Of a stretch of 62,360 nucleotides of DNA, positions 48,443 through 58,403 are shown piece by piece (the first letter of the stretch is position 1; every line of letters starts with the position of its first letter). Under the pieces are notes generated by a model. That model made no database searches and was not told where the DNA came from. It saw only the letters and a program-made list of their open reading frames with translations. Made by a program: the position numbers and the translations under genes. Source of the DNA: Treponema sp. (lineage in GTDB: Bacteria; Spirochaetota; Spirochaetia; Treponematales; Treponemataceae); NCBI GenBank assembly GCA_024687165.1, contig JAILEY010000052.1:1-62360 (forward strand), given 5' to 3'.

Positions 48443-50023
48443 ATGAAAAAATTGATATCTCAGGTGCTTCCGTCACTCACAGAACATGGAGCTTCTTATA
48501 AAATCTTAAGTTCAAAAAAAGATGCAGAAATCGAAGGCCTTGAATTTGACAGCCGTGCAGTAAAAAAGAATACGCTGTTTTTTGCATTGCCTGGAACACA
48601 CACTACAGGAAATAAATTTATTGCGGGGGCCGTAAAAAATGGTGCTTCTGCCGTAATCTTTCAGGATGAACTTTCACAGCAGGAAATTGATTCTTATCCT
48701 GATGTAGTTTTCGTAAAAGTTGATTCAAGTCGTTTTGCTATGTCTCCTGTCGCTTCTTCTTTTTATGATAATCCTTCAAAAAAGCTTGTTGTATACGGCG
48801 TAACGGGAACAGAAGGCAAAAGCTCAACCGTAAGTTTCTTGTGGCAGCTTTTACGTTTTTCAGGTTACAAAGCAGGATTTATTTCTACCGTAGAATATTC
48901 ACTTGGTGGAGATGCCGTTGCAAATCCTGAGCATCAGACTACACCTGAAGCAACAATCGTTCAGCGTGAGCTTTATGAAATGGTTTGTAACGGATGTACT
49001 CATGCTGTTGTGGAAAGTTCTTCACATGGATTAAGCGGCAAACTCAACAGGCTTGGAGACGTTCTTTTTGACTGTGGAATCTTTATGAATGTAACTCTTG
49101 AGCATCTTGAATTCCACGGAACCTATGAGCAGTATAAAGATGATAAAGCAAATCTTTTCCGTGCGCTTGATAAACATGATCATGTAAAAATTATTGACGG
49201 AAAGGAAACAAAAGTTCCATGCTGCGGAATTGTAAATCTTGAAGATAAAGCCGCTCCTTTCTTTGCTGATTGTACAAAAGAAAAAGTTTACGGCTTTACA
49301 ACTGACGAAGAAAAATCAAAGAATAATGAACGAGCTAAAATCCAGACTGTAAAAATCGAAAATGTTATTTCAACAAAAGACGAAATTAATTTTTCACTTG
49401 GCGAAGTAAATGTAAAGGCAAATCTACCAGGAGCATTTAATTCGTATAATGTAACAGCTGCTCTTTTAGCAGTTTCTCATACAACAGGAATTTCTATTGC
49501 ACAGCTTTCTTCAAAGACAGAAAAAATTCTTCCTGTAAAAGGCCGCATGACTGTAATCAATGAGGGGCAAGATTTTGAACTGATTGTTGATTACGCACAT
49601 ACTCCTTCAAGCTTTGAAACTATTTTCCCTCCGATCAGAAAACGCTGCAGTGGAAAAATGATCTGCGTATTTGGAAGCGGTGGCGAGAGAGATTTAACAA
49701 AGAGACCTTTGCAGGGAGAAATTGCAGCAAAATATTGTGACGTTGTAATTCTTGCTGATGAAGATCCAAGAAATGAAGATCCTGAAACACTTTTGCGAAT
49801 GATTGCAGACGGATGTTTTAAAGCAGGAAAAAAAGAAGGTGAAAATCTTTTTATAATCTGTGACAGACCAAAAGCAATCAGAAAAGCATTTTCGCTTGCA
49901 GGTAAAAATGATATTGTTCTTCTTTTGGGAAAAGCCCATGAGAATTCAATCATATACAAAGACAGAGTAATGAAGTACGACGAAATTGCAGAAGCAAAAG
50001 CCGCACTTTCAGAATTGAAATGA
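48443..50023 (+). CDS. murE: UDP-N-acetylmuramoyl-tripeptide synthetase MurE
   Basis: The 526-residue Mur ligase has P-loop YGVTGTEGKSSTVSF, substrate region NPEHQTTPEATIVQREL, VVESSSHGL, and the C-terminal DYAHTPSSFE and FGSGGERDLTKRP. It adds the third amino acid of the peptidoglycan stem. The specificity motif is DEDPRNED, keeping the Pro-Arg found in meso-diaminopimelate enzymes, with an extra Glu-Asp before it. This fits the DapF domain at 43130 but not the ornithine reported for some treponemes. First gene of murE-ddl-murD. Confidence 0.93.
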   Translation: MKKLISQVLPSLTEHGASYKILSSKKDAEIEGLEFDSRAVKKNTLFFALPGTHTTGNKFIAGAVKNGASAVIFQDELSQQEIDSYPDVVFVKVDSSRFAMSPVASSFYDNPSKKLVVYGVTGTEGKSSTVSFLWQLLRFSGYKAGFISTVEYSLGGDAVANPEHQTTPEATIVQRELYEMVCNGCTHAVVESSSHGLSGKLNRLGDVLFDCGIFMNVTLEHLEFHGTYEQYKDDKANLFRALDKHDHVKIIDGKETKVPCCGIVNLEDKAAPFFADCTKEKVYGFTTDEEKSKNNERAKIQTVKIENVISTKDEINFSLGEVNVKANLPGAFNSYNVTAALLAVSHTTGISIAQLSSKTEKILPVKGRMTVINEGQDFELIVDYAHTPSSFETIFPPIRKRCSGKMICVFGSGGERDLTKRPLQGEIAAKYCDVVILADEDPRNEDPETLLRMIADGCFKAGKKEGENLFIICDRPKAIRKAFSLAGKNDIVLLLGKAHENSIIYKDRVMKYDEIAEAKAALSELK

Positions 50024-50036
50024 ACGGGAGAAAAAA

Positions 50037-51164
50037 ATGAATGTAATTTTAATGTGTGGTGGCCGCTCCGGTGAGCATGAAGTTTCGCTTGTATCATGTG
50101 CAAGTATTGCAAGAAATATTTCATCAAAGCATAACGTCAGCCTGATTACAGTTGCTAAAAACGGAAAGTTTTATCTTGCAGATTCTTCAGTAATTGAAAA
50201 CCTTAAGAAAAATCCTGATGCAAAAATAGAAGTAAATGCAGATGAATCAAAACGTGTAACTGTTCTTCCTGGTGCCGGTAAAGAAGCTTTTACATGCGCA
50301 GGAAAAATAATTCCTTGTGATGCAGTTTTCTCAATCATCCACGGAACTTATGGTGAAGACGGAACAATGCAGGGACTTTTTGAAATTGCAGGAGTTCCTT
50401 ACGTTGGATGTAACACACTTTCTTCTGCATGCACAATGGACAAAGACACAACAAAAATTATGTGGGCATCTGCAGGACTTCCTGTAGTTCCTGGAATCTG
50501 CATTACACGCGCAGAAGTTAACGATTCAAAAAAATACGATGAAATTGTAAAGCAGTGTATCGACACTTTGGGATTTCCTCTTTTTGTAAAGCCATGTTCA
50601 GCAGGTTCAAGCGACGGTGCAAATAAAGCAAATAATCCAAAAGAATTTTCATTCGCACTTATGGAAGCCTTCAGCTGGGATAACAAAGTTCTTGTAGAAA
50701 AAGCAATCAATGCCCGTGAAGTTGAATGTTCTGTTACAGGAAACAGCATTACTTCAAGCAGCTCAATTCCGTGCACAATGCTTAAAGCTTATGGTCCTGG
50801 TGAAATCGTTCCAAAGCATACCTTCTACGATTATGACGCAAAGTACAATGATCCTGATGGAGCTGAACTTAAAATCCCTGCACTTCTTCCTGAAGAAAAA
50901 CTTGAGTACATCCGTGAGACTGCAAAAAAAGCATACAAGGTTGTAAATGCAGGCGGCCTCAGTCGTGTTGATTTCTTTATTGACCGCGACACCGATGAAA
51001 TTTATCTCAACGAAATAAATACTCTCCCTGGCTTTACAAGTATCAGTATGTTCCCGAAAATGTGTGATGCATTCGGATTAAAATATGCAGATTTAATCGA
51101 TCTGTTACTTGATGAAGCTGTTGCAGAATTCGACGCAAAAAATCAGCTTTGTACATCTCGCTAA
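50037..51164 (+). CDS. ddl: D-alanine-D-alanine ligase
   Basis: The 375-residue ATP-grasp enzyme starts MNVILMCGGRSGEHEVSLVS and has HGTYGEDGTMQGLFEIAGVP, KPCSAGSSDGANKA, LSRVDFFID and LNEINTLPGFT. It joins two D-alanines for the peptidoglycan stem. It follows murE by 13 bp with a GGGAG ribosome site and precedes murD by 12 bp. Confidence 0.95.
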   Translation: MNVILMCGGRSGEHEVSLVSCASIARNISSKHNVSLITVAKNGKFYLADSSVIENLKKNPDAKIEVNADESKRVTVLPGAGKEAFTCAGKIIPCDAVFSIIHGTYGEDGTMQGLFEIAGVPYVGCNTLSSACTMDKDTTKIMWASAGLPVVPGICITRAEVNDSKKYDEIVKQCIDTLGFPLFVKPCSAGSSDGANKANNPKEFSFALMEAFSWDNKVLVEKAINAREVECSVTGNSITSSSSIPCTMLKAYGPGEIVPKHTFYDYDAKYNDPDGAELKIPALLPEEKLEYIRETAKKAYKVVNAGGLSRVDFFIDRDTDEIYLNEINTLPGFTSISMFPKMCDAFGLKYADLIDLLLDEAVAEFDAKNQLCTSR

Positions 51165-51176
51165 GGAAGTAAAATT

Positions 51177-52790
51177 ATGCCACATGTTTATCCAGAAGGA
51201 TGCGTATTCAATTCTCTTGAAGATATTAAAAATAAACACATCACTGTTATGGGACTTGGACTCAACGGCGGTGGTGAAGCTTGTGTAAGATTTTTTCTTA
51301 AGCACGGTGCATATGTTACAGTTACCGACATGAAGAGTGCGGAACAGCTTGCACCTACAATCAATTCTTTAAGCAATGATGCAGCATTAGATCACTCAAG
51401 ACTGACTTATGTACTTGGTGAGCATCGAATTGAAGATTTTGAAAATGCAGATTGTGTCATTAAAAATCCTGGTGTAAAAATTCAGGGAAATAAATTTCTT
51501 GAAAAAGCAAAAGCAATTGAAACTGACATAAGTATTTTTCTTCATTTTACAAAAGCTCCGATTATTGCAGTTACAGGCAGTAAGGGAAAATCAAGTACAG
51601 TAAGTTCTATTGAATACGGTTTGAATCAGGCTGGATTTAAATGCTTTCTTGGTGGAAACATTACTGTAAGTCCGTTGACATTCCTTCATAAAACAGACGG
51701 AACTACTCCGGTAGTGCTTGAACTTTCCAGCTGGCAGCTTGCAGATTTACGCGGAAGAAAAGCTCTTAAACCGAAGATTGCGGTGATTACAAAAATTGTT
51801 CCTGATCATCAGAACTGGTACGGAAACATGGATGATTATGTTGAAGATAAAAAACTCATCTATGCAGATCAGGATGAAAATGATTTTTCTATTTTTGATT
51901 TTGACGAGGATGATTATCTTAAAGACTGTGCATCTCCAAAATCAGGCTGTAAATGCTGGGGCGATCTTTTTGCTTCTGAAACAAAAGGCCAGGTGTTACG
52001 CTATACGACAAAAAGCTTACCTGCTGATATTTTCGGCGTTTTTCAGAACAGAATAAATAATTCAACTTTTACTCCTGCAGAAGGATTTGTAAGACTCCCT
52101 GAAAATTACATGAGCGGTTATGCGAAAAATCATGAGCTTGAAACTGAACAGATTATGAACGGCCTTTCAGTTCCGGGACAGCACATGAGAATCAATGTTC
52201 TTAATGCAGCACTTGTAATGTATCTGATGGGGTGTGCAGCTGAACAGATCTGCGAAATCTTAGGCGGTTGGAAAGGAATTCCACATCGTCTTGAAAAATT
52301 CCATGAATGGGTAAATCCTGTTGACGGCAGAAAAGTTGCATTCTATAACGACAGCTGTTCAACAGTTCCTGAAGCTGCAGCTGCGGCAAGTCAGGCTTTT
52401 GAGAGACGTGCTGTTGTAATTTCCGGTGGAACAGATAAAATCCTTGATTTCCTTCCTTATGCAAAAACTCTCAGCGGGGAAGACGGAAGTAAATACAAGC
52501 CTCTTGAACTGTATCTTCTTGCTGGAACCGGCACAAAAAAGCTTACACCGCTTCTTGAAGAAAGAAAAATCAAGTATCAGGGACCGTTTGATTCCCTTAA
52601 GGTTCTTTTGCAAATTTTAAAAACTCAGCTTATGAGTGAAAAGGCAGAAAAAATCTACGGGCATGTTTTTGAAGAAGATGTTCTTCCTGTTGTGTTTACA
52701 CCGGGTGCAACTTCCTTTGAAATGTTCACAAACGAGTTTGACCGCGGAAATAAATTTAAAGAATTTGCAAGAAATATCTTCACGAATTGA
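51177..52790 (+). CDS. murD: UDP-N-acetylmuramoyl-L-alanine--D-glutamate ligase MurD
   Basis: The 537-residue Mur ligase has the N-terminal MGLGLNGGGEACVRFFLKHG domain, P-loop AVTGSKGKSSTVSSI, VLELSSWQLADLRG, DHQNWYGNMDDYV and the late YNDSCSTVPEA and VVISGGTDK. It adds D-glutamate to UDP-MurNAc-L-Ala. At 537 residues it is about 80 longer than most MurD, with insertions around 220-310 (CASPKSGCKCWG) and 430-500. It is the third gene of the mur operon. Confidence 0.93.
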   Translation: MPHVYPEGCVFNSLEDIKNKHITVMGLGLNGGGEACVRFFLKHGAYVTVTDMKSAEQLAPTINSLSNDAALDHSRLTYVLGEHRIEDFENADCVIKNPGVKIQGNKFLEKAKAIETDISIFLHFTKAPIIAVTGSKGKSSTVSSIEYGLNQAGFKCFLGGNITVSPLTFLHKTDGTTPVVLELSSWQLADLRGRKALKPKIAVITKIVPDHQNWYGNMDDYVEDKKLIYADQDENDFSIFDFDEDDYLKDCASPKSGCKCWGDLFASETKGQVLRYTTKSLPADIFGVFQNRINNSTFTPAEGFVRLPENYMSGYAKNHELETEQIMNGLSVPGQHMRINVLNAALVMYLMGCAAEQICEILGGWKGIPHRLEKFHEWVNPVDGRKVAFYNDSCSTVPEAAAAASQAFERRAVVISGGTDKILDFLPYAKTLSGEDGSKYKPLELYLLAGTGTKKLTPLLEERKIKYQGPFDSLKVLLQILKTQLMSEKAEKIYGHVFEEDVLPVVFTPGATSFEMFTNEFDRGNKFKEFARNIFTN

Positions 52791-52835
52791 ATTTTTTGAA
52801 GGGTTTTCGGTTAATAAATGTATAAGAGGTGTCTT

Positions 52836-53909
52836 ATGCATTTAAACTTTATTATAATCAAAAGATTTTGTTTAAAATCACTGGCACCTGCAGCATTGAT
52901 TGTTGCGGGTGTTCTTTTTTTCGTTCGTCCAGTCAGCTGTAAATCGTCTGTGGAAGGACTTTCAATTCTTGAGGGAGATTTTACAGTCCCCCAGATTGAA
53001 TCATTCACTGTTGATGATTCTAAGTCTGTTTCCATGAAGTTTTCAAAGTCTGTTGAACTTAATTCAGTTTCTCTTTTGTGTCCCTGTGAAGATCCGCTTT
53101 TTGGAAAGGAGCTGGAGCTTGAATATCAGGAGGAAAATAAAAGCGTCTGTGTGATTTTTCCGCTTTCTTCTGTTACAGGAAATTCTTATGTTCTTGAAGG
53201 AAGCCTTGCCGACTCCAACGGGAATACACTTTCGTTCAGCATTCCTTTTACGGGGTACAATGATCATCCTGCTCTTGTGAAGCTTTCGGAAGTGCGAAAC
53301 AGTTATGCAAAGGTTTCCCGCGGACATAAATGTGAGTTCGTTGAACTTTATGTTGAAAAAAGCGGTAATCTCTGCGGCCTTGAAATTGAAACAGCGAGCG
53401 ACGGTGAAAAAGAAAAATTTGTTCTTCCTGCAATTGAAGTTTCCCGCGGTGAATTTATAGTCTGTCATATGAGAAAAGCCATGGATAATTCAAAAGAAGA
53501 GGAAGGGCAGGTGAGTGAAACCGTTTTAGATTTAGATCTTGCAGAACATATTGATTCATGCGCCGGCTCAAGAGATCTATGGAACGAAAATACATCTTCT
53601 GTAATTTCTGACAAAATAGATGCAATTGTTGTAAGAAATTCCTTTTCTGCGCAGATTATTGATGCTGTTATTTTTGCAAAGGATATAGATCAGTCATTTT
53701 CTGCTTCCTGCAGACTTTTCCTTGAAAAAATTGAAGAAAGCGGAGTTTGGGGAAAATGTGATATTGAAAACACTTTTGTAAGCTCAAAATTTGGAACAGG
53801 AGCAGGTTACAGCTTAAGCCGAATTGATTACACCAGAAATGGAAAATCAGCGTGGATTGTTGCAAAAAAAGCAACTCCGGGGCTTCCTAACTGCACAGAA
53901 AGCCGCTGA
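52836..53909 (+). CDS. Exported protein with lamin-tail-like domain
   Basis: The protein has 357 residues from the ATG at 52836, chosen for AGAGG 7 bases upstream. An N-terminal hydrophobic stretch (LAPAALIVAGVLFFVRP) is a signal peptide or anchor. An Ig-like part (PQIESFTVDDSKSVSMKF, about 50-130) is followed by a lamin-tail-like domain: KLSEVRNSYAKVSRGHKCEF, then VELYVEKSGNLCGLEIE and a C-terminal KKATPGLPN as usual for LTD proteins. Role unknown; perhaps envelope or surface adhesion. It follows murD by 45 bp. Confidence 0.7.
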   Translation: MHLNFIIIKRFCLKSLAPAALIVAGVLFFVRPVSCKSSVEGLSILEGDFTVPQIESFTVDDSKSVSMKFSKSVELNSVSLLCPCEDPLFGKELELEYQEENKSVCVIFPLSSVTGNSYVLEGSLADSNGNTLSFSIPFTGYNDHPALVKLSEVRNSYAKVSRGHKCEFVELYVEKSGNLCGLEIETASDGEKEKFVLPAIEVSRGEFIVCHMRKAMDNSKEEEGQVSETVLDLDLAEHIDSCAGSRDLWNENTSSVISDKIDAIVVRNSFSAQIIDAVIFAKDIDQSFSASCRLFLEKIEESGVWGKCDIENTFVSSKFGTGAGYSLSRIDYTRNGKSAWIVAKKATPGLPNCTESR

Positions 53910-53925
53910 GAGTGTAAAAATTAAT

Positions 53926-54651
53926 TTACCCGAGGTAATCAGGGATTTCCTTAAGCTTTGTGTATTTCCAGTCTTTCCCGTGAGAATTAGGAATAAGACC
54001 GTTGATTCTGTCATTTTCTTTCTGGAGCTGGAATTTAATCATTGCCTTGAAGGTGTCCATCAGAGGCTCGGGATCTGCTTTTGGATTTGCAATACCTGCT
54101 TCCTGAAGTTCTTTGATCAGATAATAGCAGGTTTCAATTGTTGAAACACAGTACTCGTAAGGTTCCTGCTTGAAGGTAAAAATGCTTTTGTATGAGCCGT
54201 TGAATGAAAATTTTGGAAGACTTGTAACATTCGGACTCATTTTAAGCATTTTCTTTGAGCAGAACCATGTACTGTCAATCAATATTGCAAGAAGAGTTTT
54301 GCCGTTAAGTACGTCCTTAAAGCCTTCTTTTTTTGCATTCCAGGCATCATCTCCGGGATAAAGAAAAACAGGATAATACTGCGGGTCACTCAAAATCTCG
54401 TTCAGCCGCTTGCTCTTTGTAAAATCAATTCCCATGATTATTTCGCTTCCTGGAAGACAAAGGGCTGCAAGACGACCTGTTCCTGTGCGCTGTTTTTTAG
54501 CTTCTTTAGGATGCATCAAAAAAACGAATTTTATTTTACAGTCTACAGGCTTTGTGTATTTACAAAAACAGTTTGATTTTGGCCGCATGCATTTGAAGCA
54601 AAGATCGCGGTAGTGTTCTTCATTTTCTGTAGTTTCCTGAATTTCTCTCAT
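53926..54651 (-). CDS. DTW domain protein (tRNA-uridine aminocarboxypropyltransferase type)
   Basis: The 241-residue protein has the N-terminal zinc-type cysteines CFKCMRPKSNCFC, the MHPKEAKKQRTGTGRLA block and the name-giving motif as DSTW (LAILIDSTWFCSKKML), where most members have D-G/A-T-W. DTW proteins such as TapT modify uridine in tRNA with the aminocarboxypropyl group of SAM. It converges with the lamin-tail gene and lies downstream of the chemoreceptor gene, from which a terminator separates it. Confidence 0.85.
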   Translation of the reverse strand: MREIQETTENEEHYRDLCFKCMRPKSNCFCKYTKPVDCKIKFVFLMHPKEAKKQRTGTGRLAALCLPGSEIIMGIDFTKSKRLNEILSDPQYYPVFLYPGDDAWNAKKEGFKDVLNGKTLLAILIDSTWFCSKKMLKMSPNVTSLPKFSFNGSYKSIFTFKQEPYEYCVSTIETCYYLIKELQEAGIANPKADPEPLMDTFKAMIKFQLQKENDRINGLIPNSHGKDWKYTKLKEIPDYLG

Positions 54652-54680
54652 AATGAAGAAACTATATATTAAATTTGTAC

Positions 54681-54710
54681 AAAAAAAAAGGGACCGCCTC
54701 AGCGATCCCT
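54681..54710 (-). terminator. Intrinsic terminator of the chemoreceptor gene
   Basis: On the minus strand AGGGATCGC-TGAG-GCGGTCCCT forms a 9-bp hairpin (one G-U) followed by nine T. Confidence 0.88.
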
Positions 54711-54732
54711 GTGTATTTTTCAGCTGTAACTA

Positions 54733-56820
54733 TCAAACCTTAAAGAGGTTGATCTGTTCACCGATTTCCTTAATAGAAGAATCCATCTGGCTTGACATGT
54801 CAGAAAGGGCTGCACCAGTTTCGTTGATTTTGCGTGCACCGATAGACATTTCATCCATACCAGTCTTCATGCTGAATGTTGCTTCCTGGAGGTTCTTAAC
54901 TTCTTCAAGAATAGCCTTGTTTCCTTCTGCCATTTCTTCAGAAGCATTTTTAACCTGTGCAGTACTGTCGTTCATGTTTGTAAGTGCATCAGTAATCTGG
55001 ATTGAACCTTCTTTCTGTTCTTCCATTGCACCCTTGATTTCCTGAACAAGATTGTTTGTATTGTTCATTCCTGTAGATACAAGAGCGAATGAATCAGCAG
55101 CTTCTTTTGATGCCCTAACGATTTCTTCAATTCCTTCTGTAATCTTTTTGAGCTGTTCACCGATTGTGTTTGACTGCTCAGAAGATGTTTCTGAAAGCTT
55201 ACGGATTTCGTCTGCAACAACTGAGAATCCCTTACCTGCTTCACCAGCGTGTGCTGCTTCGATTGCGGCATTCATGGCAAGAAGGTTTGTCTGTTCTGCA
55301 ATAGAAGAAATAACGGCATTTGCTTCCTGAAGTGATTCAGATTCGCTTGCAATCATATCAATTCTTGAATTAACTTCTTCCTGTTTCTGAACACCGTCAA
55401 TAGCCTTAGATTCAAGATCCTTGAAAGATTCAGCCATTTTTGTAACTGAAGCATTTACAGAGTTGATGTTTCCGATCATCTCTTCAACTGCTGCAGAAGC
55501 CTGAGTAACGCTTGTACCCTGACTTTCAATCATGTGGTTAAGAGATTCAATATTTGATGCAATTTCGTTAACGGCACCGGCTGTTTCGTGAACACTGTTA
55601 GACTGGTTGTTGATATTTGTTCCCATGCTTTCAATGTTTGCGATGATCTGTGTAATTGCCGAGCTTGTATCTTCTGTACTTGCAGTAAGATTCTGTCCTG
55701 TTCTGTCGAGTACAGCTTTAGATTTCTTCATTGTAGAAATGATTTCCTGCATTTTCTCAGAGAACTTGTTGAAGCCTGTAACAACGCGGCCAATTTCATT
55801 ATTGTTTGCACCCTTGAGTTCAATGCGTTTTGTAAGGTCTGCATTTCCGGTTGCAATATCATTGATTGCCTTTTCAACAATTCCAAGAGGTTTAACTGCG
55901 CTACCGATTGTGATAGAGAAGAGAATTATAAGAACTACTGCAGAAATTGAAATGAATGCTGTAATAAGCTTTGTAGTTGTATTTGCTGTTTCAAAAACTT
56001 CATTTTCAGCCATAACAAATGTGAGGTACCAGTTTGTGTTTTCAATAGGTGAATAAATCATCATCATGCTATTTGAACCGAATTTTGAATAGAATACACT
56101 TGTTTTCTTATTGAAAGATTCAATTCTTTTTCTGAAAGTTTCTGTTTCATCCTTATTCTGCATTGATTTTGTGATGTTGTTCATATCACCGGATGTTGCA
56201 ATTGGTTCGTGAACTGAAGAATACAAAGTACCGATACCCGTTTTTCCAATATGGATTCCGTCAACAACGTGTGAAATGTGGTCTGCAAGAATTACTGCAC
56301 AGAAAAAACCGATTCTTTCGCCTCTTACATCTACAGGGCGGCAGATATGAACTACAGATTTTCCAGTTGTCTTTGATTTTACAGGATTATCAATGTAGAA
56401 ATTCTTTCCCTGCTTCATGATTGCCTGGAAATAATCGCGGTCTGAAATCATTGTGTGCGACTTAATGTCAGAGTCAAAGTTTCCGTCTTTGTCAACGAAA
56501 GCAACATAGTCGAAATCTTCCGGGCGGATATCAGCATTGCTCTGAAGCCATTTAACAATCTGAGCAGGATCTTTTGTATTTACAATATGATTTTTTGTGT
56601 AAGATGCAAGCTCTGCATAATATTTTCCAATTTTAGAAGTAACTGAAGAACTGAACTGGTTTGTTAAAATTGTGTAGTCTCTTTCAGCAGATTCTCTCAT
56701 CTTTGATTTTGTAAAAGACGAAATTACAATAATCTGTATGATACTGAGTACTAAGTATGCTCCAGCTATGACTAAAATCAGTTTTGTAAGTAATTTTCCT
56801 TTTTTTTCTCTCACTTCCAT
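54733..56820 (-). CDS. Methyl-accepting chemotaxis protein
   Basis: The protein has 695 residues from the ATG at 56820, with AGGAGG eight bases upstream. It has a membrane helix at about 12-32, a periplasmic dCache-type sensor (about 40-290, with DFDYVAFVDKDGNFDSDIKS and FFCAVILADHISHVVDG), and a second helix at about 292-315. A HAMP domain and the cytoplasmic signalling hairpin follow, the latter with the highly conserved tip QTNLLAMNAAIEAAHAGEAG. The ligand is unknown. It lacks the C-terminal CheR-binding pentapeptide (ends EQINLFKV). Confidence 0.93.
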   Translation of the reverse strand: MEVREKKGKLLTKLILVIAGAYLVLSIIQIIVISSFTKSKMRESAERDYTILTNQFSSSVTSKIGKYYAELASYTKNHIVNTKDPAQIVKWLQSNADIRPEDFDYVAFVDKDGNFDSDIKSHTMISDRDYFQAIMKQGKNFYIDNPVKSKTTGKSVVHICRPVDVRGERIGFFCAVILADHISHVVDGIHIGKTGIGTLYSSVHEPIATSGDMNNITKSMQNKDETETFRKRIESFNKKTSVFYSKFGSNSMMMIYSPIENTNWYLTFVMAENEVFETANTTTKLITAFISISAVVLIILFSITIGSAVKPLGIVEKAINDIATGNADLTKRIELKGANNNEIGRVVTGFNKFSEKMQEIISTMKKSKAVLDRTGQNLTASTEDTSSAITQIIANIESMGTNINNQSNSVHETAGAVNEIASNIESLNHMIESQGTSVTQASAAVEEMIGNINSVNASVTKMAESFKDLESKAIDGVQKQEEVNSRIDMIASESESLQEANAVISSIAEQTNLLAMNAAIEAAHAGEAGKGFSVVADEIRKLSETSSEQSNTIGEQLKKITEGIEEIVRASKEAADSFALVSTGMNNTNNLVQEIKGAMEEQKEGSIQITDALTNMNDSTAQVKNASEEMAEGNKAILEEVKNLQEATFSMKTGMDEMSIGARKINETGAALSDMSSQMDSSIKEIGEQINLFKV

Positions 56821-56976
56821 TAATAAATCCTCCTGAAGTAACATTTTAAAAATGGATATACATTTAATTATCGGTTATTTTACGATTTTTTCAAGTTTTT
56901 CAGTTTTTTTTGCCTGATTTTTTTGAATTTTATTATAAAATTTAGTATCTTCTATAATAAAGAGGTTAAATCGACT

Positions 56977-58281
56977 ATGTCTAATAAGAAAATTCCAATT
57001 ACACTTTTGTGCGGTTATCTTGGAGCCGGCAAAACAACTCTCATGAACAAGGTTCTTTCAAATCAGGAAGGATATAAAATAGCTGTTATTGTAAATGATA
57101 TTGGCGAAGTAAACGTTGATGCAAAATTGATTGCTGACGGTGCAAAAATCACAGATACTTCAAGCATCGTTCCTATGACAAACGGATGTCTCTGCTGTAC
57201 CTTGAAGACTGATATGGTAAAAAACATCGAAAATATCATTAAAAGCGGAAAGTTTGATTACATAATGATTGAAGCAAGTGGTGTCTGTGAGCCTATGCCT
57301 ATTGCTCAGGAGCTCGTGCAGATTAAAAACGGCGTTCTTGATAATGTTGTCGGTGTTGTTGATGCAGCACGTCTTGTTGATGAATTTGCAGGCGGAGATA
57401 AGCTTCTTGCAAAAGACAAAATCGGAGAAGAAGATATTGAAAGTCTTCTTGTTCAGCAGATTGAATTCTGTTCAACTTTGATTATCAATAAAAAAGACCT
57501 TGTTACAGAAGATGAATTTAAGAAGGTTCGCAAGGTAATTGAAGTTCTTCACCCTGGAGTTAAAATCATTGAAACAAGCCATGGAGACGTTCCTGTAAGT
57601 GAAGTTATGGCTACAGGAAATTTTGATTTTGAAAAGGTCTATACAAGTGCCGGCTGGTGTAAGCATCTTGAAGAAGATGAAATTGAGGATGAACACGATC
57701 ATGAGCATGAACATAATCACGACCATGAGCATGAAGATCACGAGCACGAACATCATCATGACCACGATCATGAAGAATGTGATCATGATCATCATCATGA
57801 CCACGATGACGACGATGATGAACACAATCCTCCACACGGGGAAGAAGGTCACAAGTGCGGATGTCACTGCAAGCATCATCACCATGAACACAAGCATGAA
57901 GGTGAAAGCGAAGATGAATATGGAATTGGAACTTTCATATATTATAGAAGAAAACCATTTAACCGTCAGAAGCTTGATGAATTTGCAAATATCTGGCCGA
58001 AGAATATCATCCGTTGTAAGGGCTTGATGTGGTTTGATGACGAACCTGAAATGGCATGGGTTTTTGAAACTTCAGGCCGCCAGATTTCAGCAGGATACAG
58101 TGGACAGTGGCTTGCTACATGCCCTAAAAAAGATCAGGAAGAAGTTCTTGCAAAAAATCCTAAGATAAAAGAAGAATGGGATGAAAAGGTCGGTGACAGA
58201 ATGATTAAACTCTGCATCATCGGTCAGAATCTTGATAAAAAGATGATTTCAGCAGAATTAGACAATTGTCTTGCTGACTAA
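56977..58281 (+). CDS. CobW-family GTPase with His-rich metal-binding insert
   Basis: The protein has 434 residues from the ATG at 56977. It has P-loop GYLGAGKTT, the CxCC metal motif in NGCLCCTLKTD, IEASGVCEP and LIINKKDLV. Between about residues 230 and 310 there is a very His/Asp/Glu-rich stretch (for example HDHEHEHNHDHEHED) ending in CGCHCKHHHHEH. The C-terminal CobW_C domain has RPFNRQKLDEF-like sequence. Related COG0523 proteins are metallochaperones for zinc or other metals. TATAAT at 56953-56958 puts the transcript start after the AGAGG, so the leader may be very short. Confidence 0.9.
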   Translation: MSNKKIPITLLCGYLGAGKTTLMNKVLSNQEGYKIAVIVNDIGEVNVDAKLIADGAKITDTSSIVPMTNGCLCCTLKTDMVKNIENIIKSGKFDYIMIEASGVCEPMPIAQELVQIKNGVLDNVVGVVDAARLVDEFAGGDKLLAKDKIGEEDIESLLVQQIEFCSTLIINKKDLVTEDEFKKVRKVIEVLHPGVKIIETSHGDVPVSEVMATGNFDFEKVYTSAGWCKHLEEDEIEDEHDHEHEHNHDHEHEDHEHEHHHDHDHEECDHDHHHDHDDDDDEHNPPHGEEGHKCGCHCKHHHHEHKHEGESEDEYGIGTFIYYRRKPFNRQKLDEFANIWPKNIIRCKGLMWFDDEPEMAWVFETSGRQISAGYSGQWLATCPKKDQEEVLAKNPKIKEEWDEKVGDRMIKLCIIGQNLDKKMISAELDNCLAD

Positions 58282-58290
58282 AACTCAATG

Positions 58291-58318
58291 GCTGCCTGGG
58301 TAACGGGCAGCTTTTTTT
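58291..58318 (+). terminator. Intrinsic terminator of the CobW gene
   Basis: GCTGCC (58291-58296) pairs with GGCAGC (58306-58311), followed by seven T. Confidence 0.85.
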
Positions 58319-58403
58319 TATGATTTATACATATTGTTTTGATAAAAATGCGTAAATACGCAAAAATATCGACTGAAATGTGATTTTTTATATTTATTTT
58401 CGT

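Noticed and set aside
57472-57897. Met/Val-rich and His/Arg-rich frames on both strands around the CobW insert
   Set aside because: They are by-products of the repetitive His/Asp/Glu codons in the CobW gene.
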